In this document: piece by piece, positions 63,721 through 64,000 of the stretch
Layout: the number at the start of each line of letters is the position of its first letter
Position numbering within the stretch: position 1 is the stretch's first letter
Source of the DNA: Immersiella caudata
Taxonomy: Eukaryota; Ascomycota; Sordariomycetes; Sordariales; Lasiosphaeriaceae
Direction: 5' to 3'
Assembly (NCBI GenBank): GCA_030512335.1
Contig: JAULSU010000005.1
Span: 2,232,001 to 2,296,000 of the forward strand
DNA length: 64,000 nucleotides
Made by a program: the position numbers and the translations under genes
The notes under the pieces: generated by a model
Databases searched by the model: none
The model's input: the letters and a program-made list of their open reading frames with translations, nothing else
What the model was told of the DNA's origin: nothing

Positions 63721-64000
63721 CTAACCACCGCACCCCCCACACCCACCACAGCCTCCGCAACCCCCATCATCACCTCCACAGCTACTAACACACCCACTCC
63801 CGCACGTATCCCCAACGTCCCCCGCAACCGCAGAGCACGCCGCCCCGCCAGCAGCTCCCACCGCACCACAAACAAATCCACATCCTCCACCACCACACCC
63901 CCCGTCACTATCACTATTACTACTATCCACATCCTCCCTCGTAGCTTTCCAGTCTCTTAGCTTCTCATACTCCGCTATCTTCCTCTCTCTTGTGAGATGC
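63721..64000 (-). CDS. C-terminal part of a Cys/Gly-rich protein (partial)
   Basis: The minus frame is open from the window edge: TRERKIAEYEKLRDWKATRE, an acidic Ser/Asp stretch (DSSNSDSDGG), then Cys-Gly repeats ending GGCGGCGGCGGCGG at 63721. Cys is regularly spaced by one to three Gly. Glycine-cysteine-rich C-termini of this type occur on several fungal proteins, but the N-terminal domain lies outside the window, so no family can be given. Chance from a low-complexity C-rich plus strand is possible. Confidence 0.45.
   Translation of the reverse strand, partial: HLTRERKIAEYEKLRDWKATREDVDSSNSDSDGGCGGGGCGFVCGAVGAAGGAACSAVAGDVGDTCGSGCVSSCGGDDGGCGGCGGCGGCGG

Noticed and set aside
1..64000. tRNA, rRNA, CRISPR arrays, bacterial operons
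   Set aside because: No cloverleaf, rRNA or CRISPR-type repeat-spacer pattern was recognised; the spaced minisatellite at 28.5-29.0 kb has irregular spacing and a degenerate core, unlike CRISPR.

Overview
This is filamentous ascomycete DNA (Pezizomycotina; probably Sordariomycetes). Genes carry short GT-AG introns with CTRAC-like branch sites. The families present are typical of these fungi: HET-NACHT-WD40 NLR, DUF3328/UstYa, RTA1, yapsin-type aspartic protease, Zn(II)2Cys6 and PF11951-type regulators, and a bZIP-ankyrin regulator. There is no prokaryotic operon layout. All names are from reading the translations; no database search was run.

Layout. 0-1.25 kb: minus-strand F-box/LRR-like gene, cut by the window edge, whose first nine residues equal the start of histone H3. 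1.25-4.2 kb: no firm gene. 4.2-20 kb: housekeeping-like and accessory genes (MFS transporter, PAF-acetylhydrolase-type hydrolase, two transcription regulators, RTA1-like membrane protein, GPI-type aspartic protease), plus two decayed membrane-protein genes at 11.9-14.4 kb. 20.6-28.1 kb: a membrane-protein gene that looks broken, a basic disordered protein, and a DUF7580-like gene truncated exactly where a solo LTR starts. 28.1-29.5 kb: LTR, degenerate minisatellite, gene debris.

29.5-43.2 kb is the most interesting part. It is a candidate biosynthetic cluster of the dikaritin/ustiloxin RiPP kind. It holds three UstYa-type proteins with paired HxxHC motifs, two more of a divergent HxVHC type, a prolyl-4-hydroxylase-like 2-oxoglutarate oxygenase, an M3 oligopeptidase, a ToxE-like bZIP-ankyrin regulator, and a small secreted protein with a signal peptide and three Lys-Arg (Kex2) sites that could be the precursor peptide. 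Reconstructed splice forms of the UstYa, oxygenase, peptidase and regulator genes keep frame throughout; two need GC-AG introns.

43.2-56.9 kb: frameshifted chromodomain gene, DHCR24-like FAD oxidoreductase, GFA-type enzyme, HET-like relic, DUF1223 protein, a polytopic membrane protein with a truncated tandem paralogue, and a small protein with an MGxxCC lipidation-type N-terminus. A second copy of the solo LTR, inverted, lies at 56.1-56.4 kb. 56.9-61.3 kb: a HET-NACHT-WD40 (HET-E/HET-D-like) gene with twelve 126-bp WD40 repeats and three in-frame TAG codons, all of RIP type (CpA to TpA). 61.7-63 kb: a heavily mutated repetitive-family relic. The right edge cuts a Cys/Gly-rich C-terminus on the minus strand.

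Defence/non-self genes, RIP-marked repeats, solo LTRs and a secondary-metabolism cluster lie side by side, as in fast-evolving accessory chromosome regions.
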